From the NCBI GenBank assembly GCA_963580245.1, contig CAUZJO010000001.1, positions 1 to 64,000 on the forward strand: a DNA stretch of 64,000 nucleotides, written 5' to 3'. Below the pieces are notes generated by a model, which had not been told where the DNA came from, did not search any database, and worked only from the letters and a program-made list of their open reading frames with translations. Numbering within the stretch: position 1 is the stretch's first letter; the number at the start of each line of letters is the position of its first letter. The stretch comes from CAUZJO01 sp963580245. GTDB lineage: Bacteria > Sumerlaeota > Sumerlaeia > MVZB01. The position numbers and the translations under genes were made by a program. Shown here in pieces: positions 1 through 9,092 of the stretch.

Positions 1-101
1 TGGACTAGGCGGGGCAACGGTCGTAAAGGAGGGCTCAGGTCCTTCGTCATCTGCATCTTCGCAGACGTAATTGTCGCGGTCGCCATAGTCCAGAAGTATA
101 A

Positions 102-2156
102 GCCCGTATAGATTTTGACTGGGGGAGTCTGGATACGCTCACCCATTCGGCCCTGGGTCAAGCCGCCTTCAGTTACATCGATACGACCGATGACCTGCTG
201 AGCAACCTTACGCTGGGCAACGACGCCTATACGACTTACACCTACGACACGTACGACCGGCTTACGGCCTTCGACATCAAGGAGGACGACAATGACCGGC
301 TGCTGAAGCACGGCTGGAGCTACGACTCAATGTGGCGCAAGGGCGATGTCACGGTCACGATCCCGGGCGTGGCGTACGACCTACTTGACCTCACGTATGA
401 CAAGGCCAGCCGGCTCACCGACGAGACGTTCAAGATCAACGGCGGCGCTAATCAGTGGGACGTGGATCACCGCTTCGATGACGTTTAAAATCAAACCACG
501 CTCAACGACGGGACGATCAACAAGACGCTGACCTACGGGGCGCAGAACCGCGAAGCAACGGTGTCGGGGGGCGGAACGGCCCTCAGCTATGACTTCAAAG
601 GCAACCTCTCGGCCCGGCCGCCGCTCGCCGGCGGCAATACCTATAACCATACCTGGGACGAGTACGACCGACTGACTCAGGTCGCGCGCGACGGGGCGAC
701 GACGGTGACCTACACCTACGACGCCCTCGGCCGCCTGCTCTACCGTGAAAAGGGAACGGACGAGCGGACGTACTATTACTATTTCGGTCTCAAACGCATC
801 GCCGAGGAGGAGCGCGGCGCCGAATCGGGCGGCGATAAAGCGGTCTTCCGGCCCGATACGGAGACCGATGACACACCGACTTCCAACGGCTGGTATATCT
901 ATACCGGCCTGGGAACGCAGTCGATGAGCTACGCCGACGACGCGGAGCGCGGCAACGCCGTGAACCTGCATTCCACGTCGACCAACGCGCTGGGCGGGAC
1001 GTTTATGATCGGTGACACCAACTCCGATATCAATCCCAACGACGACCCGTGGAACGACACCGACCGCAAGCACGGGGCGCTCTGGATGCGCAATGCCAAT
1101 ACAAATCCAACCAACTTCGTCCACTTGCGGTATATCGTCGAGAGCGAAGACGATCAGGACCCTCCGCAGACCAGCTCATATGACATGCGATTCGTCACCA
1201 CGACCGGGACCGACACCATCGACGGCAACAACTTGTGGTACTATGTCGGAACGTCGTATAATGACGATAAATGGCATTACATGGAGTTTGACCTTGACCA
1301 GCGAGTGAAGGACCTGCTCGGTTCGGGTTACAATTTGAAAAAGGTCTTCTACTTCATGACCCGCTGCCGCGACCTGTACCTGGACGACATGGTCCTCAGC
1401 GGCGGCGAGTTGCGGCGCTCCTATCAGGTTGTTCCCAAGAAGTCGATCGGCGCGGTCTTGGGGGCGAAGGCGGGCGAAAATCATAAGTCGGGCGGTCGCG
1501 ATCTGTGGTGTTAACCTACCAACGATCTCGGCGCCGTCATGGCCACGACCGACTCGGCGGGGGACAAGATCGGCGTCTATCAACCCGATTTTTATGGCAA
1601 TTACCGTTACGTGAACGGCTCGCGGCCCGATGAACTCGGTCTGACCGGTAAGTTTTATGACGATGATGCGGGGCTTTACTACTTCAACGCCCGCTGGTAT
1701 GACTCGGAACGGGGACATTGGATATCGCCGGAACCGAATGGACTGGACGGGCCGAACGTCTATCAGTTCGTCTATAATCAGACGGTTAATGGCTATGACT
1801 CCACCGGCTTGCAGTTCATCATCCCGGTGCCCGTCCCGGGGGGACCCAGGCGTGGGGCGCCTCCGATGCGTCTGCCGGACATTCCCTGGTGGATGAATCC
1901 CATCAAGCCGATCGTAATCGTTGTCGGCATTTGCGTGGGCCGCATTATCGATGATATCTTTGGCGGTGACACCGACGACTCCGATGATGAGCCGGACGAC
2001 GATGATAACGACCCCTGTGAACGGCAGTACGATGAAGACTCTAAGGTCTGCAGGGGTTTGAGTCATCCGGCAAGCCGCATGGCTTGCTGGTAGCAAGCCA
2101 TGACGCGCAAAGTGCTGTGCATGCGAGGCTTTCCCATGCCGCCACTGACTCATTAA
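102..2156 (+). pseudogene. Rhs/YD-repeat toxin gene, decayed
   Basis: One reading frame stays coherent from about 102 to the TAA at 2154-2156 and encodes an Rhs-family protein lacking its N-terminus. YD repeats such as YTYDALGRL and TYDKASRLTD lead into the Rhs core near 1590-1800 (GLYYFNARWYDSERGHW, YQFVYNQ). A variable tip follows, with a hydrophobic stretch, an Asp-rich run and a Cys-containing end (DPCERQY, then CMRGFPMPPL). The frame is cut by TAA at 486-488, TAA at 1512-1514 and TAG at 2091-2093, with no frameshift. The residues on both sides of each stop match the family pattern, so these look like point mutations. An inserted domain of about 200 residues lies near 840-1420. Rhs proteins are usually secreted polymorphic toxins; this copy is probably dead. 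Confidence 0.8.
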
Positions 2157-2176
2157 CGAGGGAGGAATCTCAAAAG

Positions 2177-2837
2177 GTGATGTTGGGCGCAATGGACGAG
2201 ATTCAATGGGCGGAGATTGAGGAGCACCTGGCGGGGAGATCTTTCCGAGGGACGATCAATGAAATTCAATCGGCGCTCGAAACGATGACGGACCCTTTCG
2301 AACGCTCCGGGTTGCTGGCGTTGATGGCGGCCTGTTATCTGCCCCTGGCCAGCAAATATGAGTTCAGGAAGAACGACCGGCGGACGGGCCGGAAATACTT
2401 GGCCGATTCCGAAGCAACCTACATCCGGGCCGTCCATGCTTGTCGATCAAACCTAAGTGCCTGGTTGGACGCCGCTTTTTTTTATCTTCGTGAGGGATGA
2501 GCCGCAGAAGGGCCTGCAATGGCTCAAAGTCCCGGGGCGGGAAGTCCACCCCCAGTTGCGGGACCAATCGGCTTGGTTGGAACACCGGCGGTTGTCCATG
2601 CGCGGCACGGCCCACGCGTTGCTGGGCAACATGCCGCAGGCGGCCAAGGACTTTTACAGCGCGTACGGGCCCGCCTTTCAAAAGCCGGTCAAGCGGCCCG
2701 ACCTGTCGTTTTTCGTCACCAAGGAGAGGCTCGACCTCCCGCCACGGGTGCTCGCTTTTATCCTGGAGAGTGTCCGCGGCTTCCGCGACCTTAAAGAAGA
2801 GGACATCAACCTTATCCGGTCTAAATACCCCTTCTAA
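2177..2837 (+). pseudogene. Unknown gene after Rhs, frameshifted at a T8 run
   Basis: A GTG at 2177 (or ATG 2180) follows a strong ribosome site, GGGAGGA, at about 2160-2166. The frame runs to a TGA near 2500. Reading resumes one base later as FVRDEPQKGLQWLKVPG and continues to 2837. The switch falls at eight T residues (2476-2483), so one extra T would explain it. The joined protein is about 220 residues and mostly helical, with hints of TPR-like repeats (MSRGTAHALLGN-like spacing). It has no family I recognise. Lying directly downstream of the Rhs tip is the usual place for an immunity gene, but that role is only an inference from position. Confidence 0.5.
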
Positions 2838-2846
2838 AGCTCCACA

Positions 2847-4577
2847 ATGCGACCGGCCGCGCGAAAGATTTTGAATACCAAGAACGCGGTGGCCGTGTTC
2901 ATCGTCGTGGCGTTGAGCGTGATTGCGGCGCTCGCGGTGCCCGATTCATCTTCGCCCGGCCACGGCGGCCCCTGGTACAGCATCCTGCCGCCGCTGCTCG
3001 CCGTGACGTTGGCGATCGTCACCCGCCGCGTCATGGGCAGCTTGGCCTTGGCGATCGTGATCGGCGGGCTACTGGCGAGCGTCCCCTCCTCGCCGCTTGC
3101 CGTGGGCACTTGGGGTGAGGGGCTTCGGATCTCGTTCCAATTCGTGTGGGGCTCGGTGGCGGATTGGACGAACATCCAAATCCTGGCTTTCGTCGTTGTC
3201 GTGCTGGCCATGATCTCGACGGTGATCGTCGCTGGCGGGTTGCAGGCGATCGTCTTGTGGCTCGCGCGTTTCGTGCGCGGGCCGCGCTCGGCGCAGACGG
3301 TGACGGCCCTTATGGGCCTGACCGTCTTCATCGACGATTACGCCAACACGATGATCGTCGGGGCCTCGATGCGGCCGGTCACCGACCGATTGCGCGTCAG
3401 CCGCGAGAAGCTCGCGTTCCTCGTCGATTCGACCAGCGCCCCCGTCGCCGGCGTGGCCGTCGTCAGCACATGGGTCGGTTACGAGGTGGGGCTGTTCGAG
3501 GACCTGGCCCGCTCGGCCGGGATCGAATCGACCGGCTATGCCATGCTGTTCGCCGCCCTCCCGTTCCGCTTTTACTGCATCCTGATGATCTGCTTCGTGT
3601 TGATGAACGCTCTGACCGGCAAGGATTTCGGCCCGATGGCGCGCGCCGAACGCCGTTGCCGCGCCACGGGCGCCGTGGCCGAGGAGGATGCCGTTGCGAT
3701 GACGTCGAAGGCCTTCTCGACGGCGACGCCGGCTCCCGGCGCAAGGGCTCGCATGGCGACCGCCATCCTGCCCATCGCCGCGTTGTTCGGCTTCTTGTTC
3801 GTGGGCATCTGGCTGGACGGCGGCGGGGGTCGCCGGCTGGCCGAAAGCCCACTGGCCCTCCTGAGCCCGGCCGCCTGGATGGACGTGATCGGCGCGTCCG
3901 AGAACAGCATCCCGCTGCTGGCGGGGGCGGGGGCCGTGTCGTTGGCGTTGGTCGTCATCTGCGCGCGCTGGCTGGCCAAGGCGCCGTTCGCCGTCATCGT
4001 CCGCTCGGTTCTTGCGGGCGCGCGCGCGAGTCTTCTCCCGGTGGCGATCTTGGTTTTGGCGTGGTCGCTCAAGGCAGCCTGCGACCGCCTGGGCACCGGA
4101 CCGTTCCTGGTGGCGGCCGTGGGCGAGACGCTGGGCGCGGCGTGGTTCCCGGCGATCACGTTTATCATCGCCGCGCTCACCTCGTTCTCCACTGGGACCA
4201 GTTTCGGCACGATGGCGATTCTCATCCCGGTGGCGGGGCCGATCGCGTTTCACCTCGGGGGCGACGCCCATGGGTTGGTGATGATGGTCACGCTGGCCGC
4301 CATCCTGGACGGATCGATCCTCGGCGACCATTGCTCGCCGATCTCCGACACCACGATCATGAGTTCGATCTCCAGCTCGTGCGATCACATCCATCATGTG
4401 CGCACGCAACTGCCCTACAGCCTGACGGTGGGGTCGTTGGCGTTGATTTGCGGGTATCTACCGGCCGGTTTCGGCGTCTCGCCGTGGCTGGCCTTGCCGG
4501 CCGCCGTCGCGGCGATGGCCGTGCTCTTCTACTTTCTGCCGGCCGGGCGGGACGCGGCGGCGACCACTCGGTCTTAA
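2847..4577 (+). CDS. nhaC: NhaC-family Na+/H+ antiporter
   Basis: This 576-residue polytopic inner-membrane protein has about a dozen hydrophobic segments. It carries the family signatures FIDDYANTMIVGASMRPVTD near residue 160 and DHCSPISDTTIMSS near residue 495. NhaC-type proteins exchange sodium for protons and support pH and salt homeostasis; some relatives carry amino acids or other metabolites instead, so the substrate is uncertain. Translation starts 9 bases after the preceding broken gene ends. The stop codon is the first base triplet of the copy A hairpin repeat, which may therefore act as its transcription end. Confidence 0.85.
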   Translation: MRPAARKILNTKNAVAVFIVVALSVIAALAVPDSSSPGHGGPWYSILPPLLAVTLAIVTRRVMGSLALAIVIGGLLASVPSSPLAVGTWGEGLRISFQFVWGSVADWTNIQILAFVVVVLAMISTVIVAGGLQAIVLWLARFVRGPRSAQTVTALMGLTVFIDDYANTMIVGASMRPVTDRLRVSREKLAFLVDSTSAPVAGVAVVSTWVGYEVGLFEDLARSAGIESTGYAMLFAALPFRFYCILMICFVLMNALTGKDFGPMARAERRCRATGAVAEEDAVAMTSKAFSTATPAPGARARMATAILPIAALFGFLFVGIWLDGGGGRRLAESPLALLSPAAWMDVIGASENSIPLLAGAGAVSLALVVICARWLAKAPFAVIVRSVLAGARASLLPVAILVLAWSLKAACDRLGTGPFLVAAVGETLGAAWFPAITFIIAALTSFSTGTSFGTMAILIPVAGPIAFHLGGDAHGLVMMVTLAAILDGSILGDHCSPISDTTIMSSISSSCDHIHHVRTQLPYSLTVGSLALICGYLPAGFGVSPWLALPAAVAAMAVLFYFLPAGRDAAATTRS

Positions 4578-4709
4578 GGGAATTAAGAATCCGATTTGCA
4601 ATCGTCCCTACGAGACTCCAATTCATTATCGGCTTAGTTTCCCGCCACTTGCGTGGCGGGCTGAAAGCAATCGTCCCCTTGCCGGGACTAATCTATAGAG
4701 CAGCCCTTG
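4575..4709 (+). repeat. Triple-hairpin inverted-end repeat, copy A
   Basis: This is the most diverged of three copies (others at 38070-38206 and 49345-49479). It begins TAAGGG, which includes the stop codon of the antiporter gene, and ends near CCCTTG. Its core is the perfect hairpin CCCGCCAC-TTGC-GTGGCGGG. Two flanking motifs, GCAATCGTCCC..GACT, repeat directly on each side, each able to form a GTCCC/GGGAC hairpin (imperfect in this copy). It contains no gene. The inverted ends and dispersal fit a MITE- or REP-like element. Confidence 0.75.
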
Positions 4710-4750
4710 ATCGATCCTCGCCGCGCTCGCGGACCGATTTGGGGGAAGCT

Positions 4751-5596
4751 CTACTGCGCCATCCCAAGCTCGCGCAGACGGCCCTGGACGCGGCGCAGGT
4801 CGGTGATCGGTCGTTCGTAGTCCTTGGGCGGGAGTGTCGCGACGTGTGCGTTGACCTCATTGATGCGTGAGCCGGTCGCCGGGTGGGAGGCGAAGAACGT
4901 CGCCACGGGTCCACGGTCTCCATACTTGCTCACCAGCTTCTCGAAGAACGCGGTCAACGCCGTGGGATCGTAGCCCGCCCGATGCAGCGATCGCACCGCG
5001 ATGGCGTCCGCTTCGCTCTCATCCACCCGGCTGTGCTTGAGGATCGCCCACTGCTGAGTGAGGCCGGTCAACGCATCAAAGACGGGCAGTGAATCCTCGC
5101 CCAGGAGAACCCGCTCGAACAGGTCCCCCGCGAAATCCAACGTCATCTGGCTGCTGAGAGCGCGGGCGCTGTGGCGGCGTACGACGTGGCCGACCTCATG
5201 GGCGACCACCCCCGCCAGCTCAGCCTCATCATCGGCCGCGGCGATCAGGCCGGTGTGGACAAAGACCGACCCCCCGGGGATGGCGAAAGCGTTGATCTCG
5301 TCGTTCTCGATCACGTAAAACTTGGGTTCGAACGGGCTCGAAGGTGAGTTTCTCGAGATGCGCCGGCCCAGCTCCTCGATGTAGTCGGTCACCACGGGCT
5401 CGCGCACGTAGACGATCTCTTTTTCCAGTTCCCCCTTGAATTTCGCCCCCAATTCGGCCTCTTGCTCTTCGCTCATCAGAAAAGCGTTTCCCGAAAAGCT
5501 CATCAGACCGGCGCAACCGGTGGCGCCGGCCATCAAGATGGTCAATACTTGGGCCTGAAGGACGGCCCGGAGGATTGGGCGGCTGATCGAGCGCAC
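4751..5596 (-). CDS. M48-family metalloprotease, lipoprotein
   Basis: The product has 281 residues. It starts with a lipoprotein signal whose lipobox ends in ATGC around Cys28, so it is probably anchored in an envelope membrane facing the periplasm. The zinc site HEVGH lies at residues 133-137, and the third ligand is expected in DESEADAIAV near Glu195. The length and the absence of other domains resemble YcaL/LoiP and the catalytic half of BepA, which degrade misfolded outer-membrane proteins. The gene is divergent from the small zinc-ribbon gene. Confidence 0.88.
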   Translation of the reverse strand: MRSISRPILRAVLQAQVLTILMAGATGCAGLMSFSGNAFLMSEEQEAELGAKFKGELEKEIVYVREPVVTDYIEELGRRISRNSPSSPFEPKFYVIENDEINAFAIPGGSVFVHTGLIAAADDEAELAGVVAHEVGHVVRRHSARALSSQMTLDFAGDLFERVLLGEDSLPVFDALTGLTQQWAILKHSRVDESEADAIAVRSLHRAGYDPTALTAFFEKLVSKYGDRGPVATFFASHPATGSRINEVNAHVATLPPKDYERPITDLRRVQGRLRELGMAQ

Positions 5597-5701
5597 GTCG
5601 GTTTTCCCCTTGGAGTGTCGCCCGCCCGCGGGCCTCCCGGCCAGCGAGCCAGCTTCACTATATTAGACGGACGCGTAAGACGAAAGATAGTTCCCCCACC
5701 G

Positions 5702-5860
5702 ATGCATTGCCCGCGCTGCCGAGTCAAGATGAAGGAGGAGCGTCGCTCCTTTCACAAACGGCGTAAATGGATTTGTCCGCGTTGCGGCCGGGCGAAGATG
5801 CAGACCCCGCCGGCCAAGGGGGGCCGCCGCGAACCCCGGAGCGGCGGGGACAAGGACTAA
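5702..5860 (+). CDS. Small zinc-ribbon protein
   Basis: This 52-residue ORF has two CxxC pairs (CPRC at residues 3-6 and CPRC about 20 residues later) separated by a basic stretch. That is the layout of a zinc ribbon in small RNA-, DNA- or protein-binding proteins. The C-terminal tail is Lys/Arg/Gly-rich and looks disordered. No clear ribosome site precedes the ATG. A TATATT box lies about 40 bases upstream between it and the divergent M48 gene. The function is unknown. Confidence 0.5.
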   Translation: MHCPRCRVKMKEERRSFHKRRKWICPRCGRAKMQTPPAKGGRREPRSGGDKD

Positions 5861-5861
5861 A

Positions 5862-6812
5862 TCAACGGGACCGCGCCGGGGCCTCGATGCCCAGCCAAAG
5901 CGCGCCCAGTGAAGCCGGTTGCGACAACCTCACGGGTTCCAGCGACGGCACGGACTCCCCGATCAGTTCGGCGAATCGACTGAAGAACGACGGATGATTC
6001 TCAAACAACCCGCCCGCGCAAACGAGTTTTGTCCCTGCTTTCGATGCGGCCGGGCCGATGCGTTCGGCGGCCACCCGCGCGTGGGCCGCGAGGTGTTGCA
6101 GGGCAAGGTCCCGTATTTCGCGGCACGCGGGGTCTCCCTGGTCGGCGAGCTCCAGGGCCAAAGGCGCCAGGGCGGCAACTTCGCGGGTGGTGGTCTCGCC
6201 AAACCCGGCGGCCCAGGGGATCAACGCCTCGGGCCCCTCAAGCCCCAACCGAGCCAGGAGCCGCGGCAGGAGATCGGTCGCCTCGATCCGCCCGTCGGCC
6301 ATGCCGGAGGCGGCCTGCAAGAGTCGGCGGCCGATCCAGAATCCGGCGCCCTCGTCGCCGAGCGCGCTGCCCCAGCCGCCCACCCGGACCTGGCGTCCAT
6401 CGGGCCCGACGCCGACGCAGATCGATCCGGTCCCCGCCACCAGGACCACCCCGGCGAGCTCCCCGGCCCCCGCCCGCAAGGCCGCGAGGGCATCGTTGCC
6501 GACCCAGCAGCGCCGCAGATTGGGGAACATCCGCCGCGCCCAGTCGCCGAGCCGGTCCTTTTCGGCGGGCCGGTCCACTCCGGCCATGCCGAGGCCCGCC
6601 AACCCGACCCGGTCCGGCGCCGAGCCCGTCGATTTGAGGGCCTCGCGCAGGATCTGGCCGACCTTTTCGAGAAACGGGTCCCACCCCACCAGCTTGGGGT
6701 TTACCCCCGGGGCCTGGCCGTGCTGGACGGTTCCTCCAGCGAGCCGGAGGGACCACTTCAGACGGCTGGCGCCCCCATCGACGCCCACCGCGACCTCGAA
6801 CTCGTCACCCAT
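5862..6812 (-). CDS. BadF/BadG-type ATPase, N-acetylglucosamine kinase-like
   Basis: The 316-residue protein has the ASKHA sugar-kinase fold. The phosphate-1 motif is VGVDGGASRLK near residue 10, the phosphate-2 region is VAGTGSICVG near residue 125, and GGWGSALGDEGAGFWIG follows. The adenosine motif is CAGGLFENHPSFF near residue 270. These match the BadF/BadG/BcrA/BcrD family branch that phosphorylates N-acetylglucosamine or N-acetylmuramic acid during cell-wall recycling. Neither a transporter nor other recycling genes adjoin it, so the exact sugar is an inference. Confidence 0.8.
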   Translation of the reverse strand: MGDEFEVAVGVDGGASRLKWSLRLAGGTVQHGQAPGVNPKLVGWDPFLEKVGQILREALKSTGSAPDRVGLAGLGMAGVDRPAEKDRLGDWARRMFPNLRRCWVGNDALAALRAGAGELAGVVLVAGTGSICVGVGPDGRQVRVGGWGSALGDEGAGFWIGRRLLQAASGMADGRIEATDLLPRLLARLGLEGPEALIPWAAGFGETTTREVAALAPLALELADQGDPACREIRDLALQHLAAHARVAAERIGPAASKAGTKLVCAGGLFENHPSFFSRFAELIGESVPSLEPVRLSQPASLGALWLGIEAPARSR

Positions 6813-7004
6813 TGCGTCAAATATCCGTCACATAAACCTGGCCCAACCGGAGGGGGCCGCCGGAAAAATGGCGCAGACTCCAGCCTGGGAAAAAATTTCC
6901 TGGTCGCCCGCCAGGCCTAAAATGCCCCTGCGGATTGGATAAGTCCAGTCTTTTCAGTCATGTTTGTCGCGGCGGGAAGCGTTTTAGGGGCCTCGGCCCG
7001 TCAC

Positions 7005-7020
7005 TGGTATCACTCTTGCG
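7005..7020 (+). promoter_or_regulatory. Sigma-54-type promoter for flgF
   Basis: The sequence TGGTATCACTCTTGCG places GG at 7006-7007 and GC at 7018-7019. The 10-base gap matches the -24/-12 consensus TGGCAC-N5-TTGC. It lies 45 bases before the flgF start, giving a plausible leader. Sigma-54 control of rod genes is common in flagellated Gram-negatives. The flgB gene has a matching site on the other strand. Confidence 0.65.
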
Positions 7021-7064
7021 CGATACCGGCGTGGATTCTTGGAACCGGGCGGGGGAAGGACCCT

Positions 7065-7826
7065 ATGAAAGACATCTATCTGGCGTTGGCGGGGGCGATG
7101 GGGCAGGAGCAACGGATGGCTCAGATCGCCAATAACCTCTCTAACGTCAACACTGTAGGCTTCAAGAAAGACGGCTCGGTGTTCCTGGACTACTTCAAGG
7201 CCGCCCAGGCCGAGGCCCAAGCGGCGGGCGCCACCTCGCTGCCGGAAAATCCTTCCGACCACGTCTGGCCCACCGGGGCGCGGATGTTTATCGACTTCGC
7301 CCAAGGCGACGTGCGTCAGACCGACCGGCCCCTCGACGCCGCCCTGGCCGGCGACGGCTTCTTTAGGGTGCAGGTCGAGGGGGATTCTCGGCCCTTCTAC
7401 ACCCGGGCCGGGAATTTTCAGGTCAACGTCGATGGAGACCTGGTCACGCCGCTCGGTCATGCGGTCCTGGACGACAGCGGGAATCCCATCCGGATCAATA
7501 CCGCTGACTCAGAACCTCGTATCAACAACGACGGAGAGAGATTCGTGGGCGAGACGCCGGCGGCCAAGCTGGGCGTTGCCCGTTTCGAGCAGCCCGCCGT
7601 CTTGATCAAGTATGGCAAGGGCCTCTTCACCGTGCCCGATGGGAGCCAGCACGAGGATGTGAATGATCCCGACGTGCGGCCGGGGATGATCGAGGGCTCC
7701 AACGTGCGCCCGATCGAGGAGATGATCCAGATGATCCAGGTCCAGCGCGCCTACGAAACACAGCAAAAAGTCATGCAGACAATCGATGAACTGTTTGAAC
7801 GGAGGCTTAATGCCGCGTCCCAATGA
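7065..7826 (+). CDS. flgF: Flagellar basal-body rod protein FlgF
   Basis: The 253-residue protein has the N-terminal rod helix with the family motif QIANNLSNVNTVGFKK. It has a central D1 region with DGFFRV and TRAGNF, and a C-terminal helix ending in EEMIQMIQVQRAYETQQKVM. These define a FlgF/FlgG-type rod protein. Its position directly before a second, FlgG-like gene marks it as FlgF, part of the proximal rod. The chosen ATG follows a GGGGGAAGGA ribosome site; longer upstream frames have no support. Confidence 0.9.
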   Translation: MKDIYLALAGAMGQEQRMAQIANNLSNVNTVGFKKDGSVFLDYFKAAQAEAQAAGATSLPENPSDHVWPTGARMFIDFAQGDVRQTDRPLDAALAGDGFFRVQVEGDSRPFYTRAGNFQVNVDGDLVTPLGHAVLDDSGNPIRINTADSEPRINNDGERFVGETPAAKLGVARFEQPAVLIKYGKGLFTVPDGSQHEDVNDPDVRPGMIEGSNVRPIEEMIQMIQVQRAYETQQKVMQTIDELFERRLNAASQ

Positions 7827-7906
7827 TGACGAACGCATACGCCAAGCCACGCTCCATTCCCACGGGACCTCCGTGGCATCGGATTTCTTCGGTAAAGGGT
7901 GATTAG

Positions 7907-8687
7907 ATGCGAGCACTTTACGTCGCCGCCACGGGCATGCACGCCCAGCAGCTGAACATTGACAACATCTCGAACAACCTGGCCAACGTCAGCACCAACG
8001 GCTTCAAGCGAGGTCGGGTCGATTTTCAGGACCTGCTCTACGAAGCCGCCCGACCGGCCGGCGCCAACGCCAGCGTCAACACGGAAATCCCGACGGGCAT
8101 CTATGTGGGTCACGGCTCCCGCGTGGCGTCGATCCAGAAGCTCTTCACCCAGGGGTCGTTCCAGAAGACCGACCAGCAGTACGACGTGGCGATCGAGGGG
8201 GACGGGTTCTTCCAGATCACCATGCCGAACGGCGAGACGAGCTACACCCGAGATGGCTCGTTCAAGCTCGACAGCACGGGCCAGATGGTCACCAGCAACG
8301 GCGATCCATTGACGCCCATCGTCACGATCCCGACCGACGCCGAACGGGTGATTATTGCCGACGACGGGACGGTCTCGGTGATCCAGCCAGGCCACGGCGA
8401 ACGTCGTGACGACGATTACCACCGCGCGATTTGCCAACCCCGCCGGTCTTGAGGCCCTGGGCAAGAACCTCTATCGCGAGACGCAGTCCTCGGGCACGCC
8501 GACGATCGGCAACCCCGGGGGCGACGGATTCGGCGCGCTGCGACAGAATTTCATCGAGATGAGTAACGTGAGCGTGGTCGAGGAGCTGGTCAGCATGATC
8601 ATTGCCCAGCGGGCCTACGAGATCAGCTCGAAGGCGATCACCACGGGCGACGAGATGCTGCAAACCGCCACCCAACTAAAGCGCTAA
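7907..8687 (+). CDS. flgG: Flagellar distal rod protein FlgG, frameshifted
   Basis: The N-terminal part reads MRALYVAATGMHAQQLNIDN with NNLANVSTNGFKR and EGDGFFQITMPNGETSYTRD, typical of FlgG. Around 8381-8395 the frame shifts by one base: the old frame ends at 8452. The new frame carries the conserved end ARFANPAGLEALGKNLY and EELVSMIIAQRAYEISSKAI to 8687. Both halves are well conserved, so the shift is either recent or a sequence error. FlgG forms the distal rod on which the hook assembles. It follows flgF by 80 bases, probably in one transcript. Confidence 0.85.
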
Positions 8688-9077
8688 ACCGGGTTTAGGC
8701 GACCCGCTTGGAGGATAGGGCAGATGAAGCAGATGATCAGACAGCCGACGTTCATAAACCAGTACCGGATCGGCATGGGGGGGATTGGGGTCGTGGACCA
8801 GGATCGGGTCCGCCTCGTCGGGTCGCACCTCGGCCACCTCGACCTTGTCATGGGTCGTGATCGGCGGCGTCTCCCCTTCCAGACCCCCGATGGCCTGGAT
8901 CAATTGGTCATCGAACGACTGGACGGGCACCGATTGGAGAATGGTGTCTTTGCGCTGATACGGCCCGTCGGGACCGGTCACGTGCTGGTTGGCCAGGTTC
9001 TCGGTGATCACGCGCATCCGCATGCGCTGCGCCCGCATCCCCGAGCCGCTGATATCGAGGGCCAGAAAGTCGTTCAT
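8676..9077 (-). CDS. flgC: Flagellar rod protein FlgC, C-terminus lost
   Basis: The start MNDFLALDISGSGMRAQRMR and the segment ENLANQHVTGPDGPYQRKD identify FlgC, a proximal rod subunit. The match continues to DPILVHDPNPPHAD near residue 103. There the expected PNV..VEEMV.MI.A.RAY helix is replaced by an unrelated sequence ending at residue 133. The ORF stops inside the last codons of the convergent flgG gene. The subunit therefore lacks the C-terminal helix needed for rod packing. The usual downstream fliE is also absent. A ribosome site AGGAGACC precedes the ATG, 15 bases after flgB. Confidence 0.8.
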   Translation of the reverse strand: MNDFLALDISGSGMRAQRMRMRVITENLANQHVTGPDGPYQRKDTILQSVPVQSFDDQLIQAIGGLEGETPPITTHDKVEVAEVRPDEADPILVHDPNPPHADPVLVYERRLSDHLLHLPYPPSGSPKPGLAL

Positions 9078-9092
9078 GATCCATCGGTCTCC

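Noticed and set aside
1..101. Short open minus-strand stretch at the window edge
   Set aside because: It reads smoothly (YGLILLDYGDRDNYVCEDA) but is too short and has no start or known relatives.
1176..2192. Long minus-strand frame opposite the Rhs gene
   Set aside because: It is a mirror of a repetitive, GC-rich coding strand and has no family pattern.
3069..4409. 446-codon minus-strand frame opposite the antiporter
   Set aside because: Composition is Arg/His/Asp-rich, as in antisense shadows of membrane genes, and the plus strand is clearly coding.
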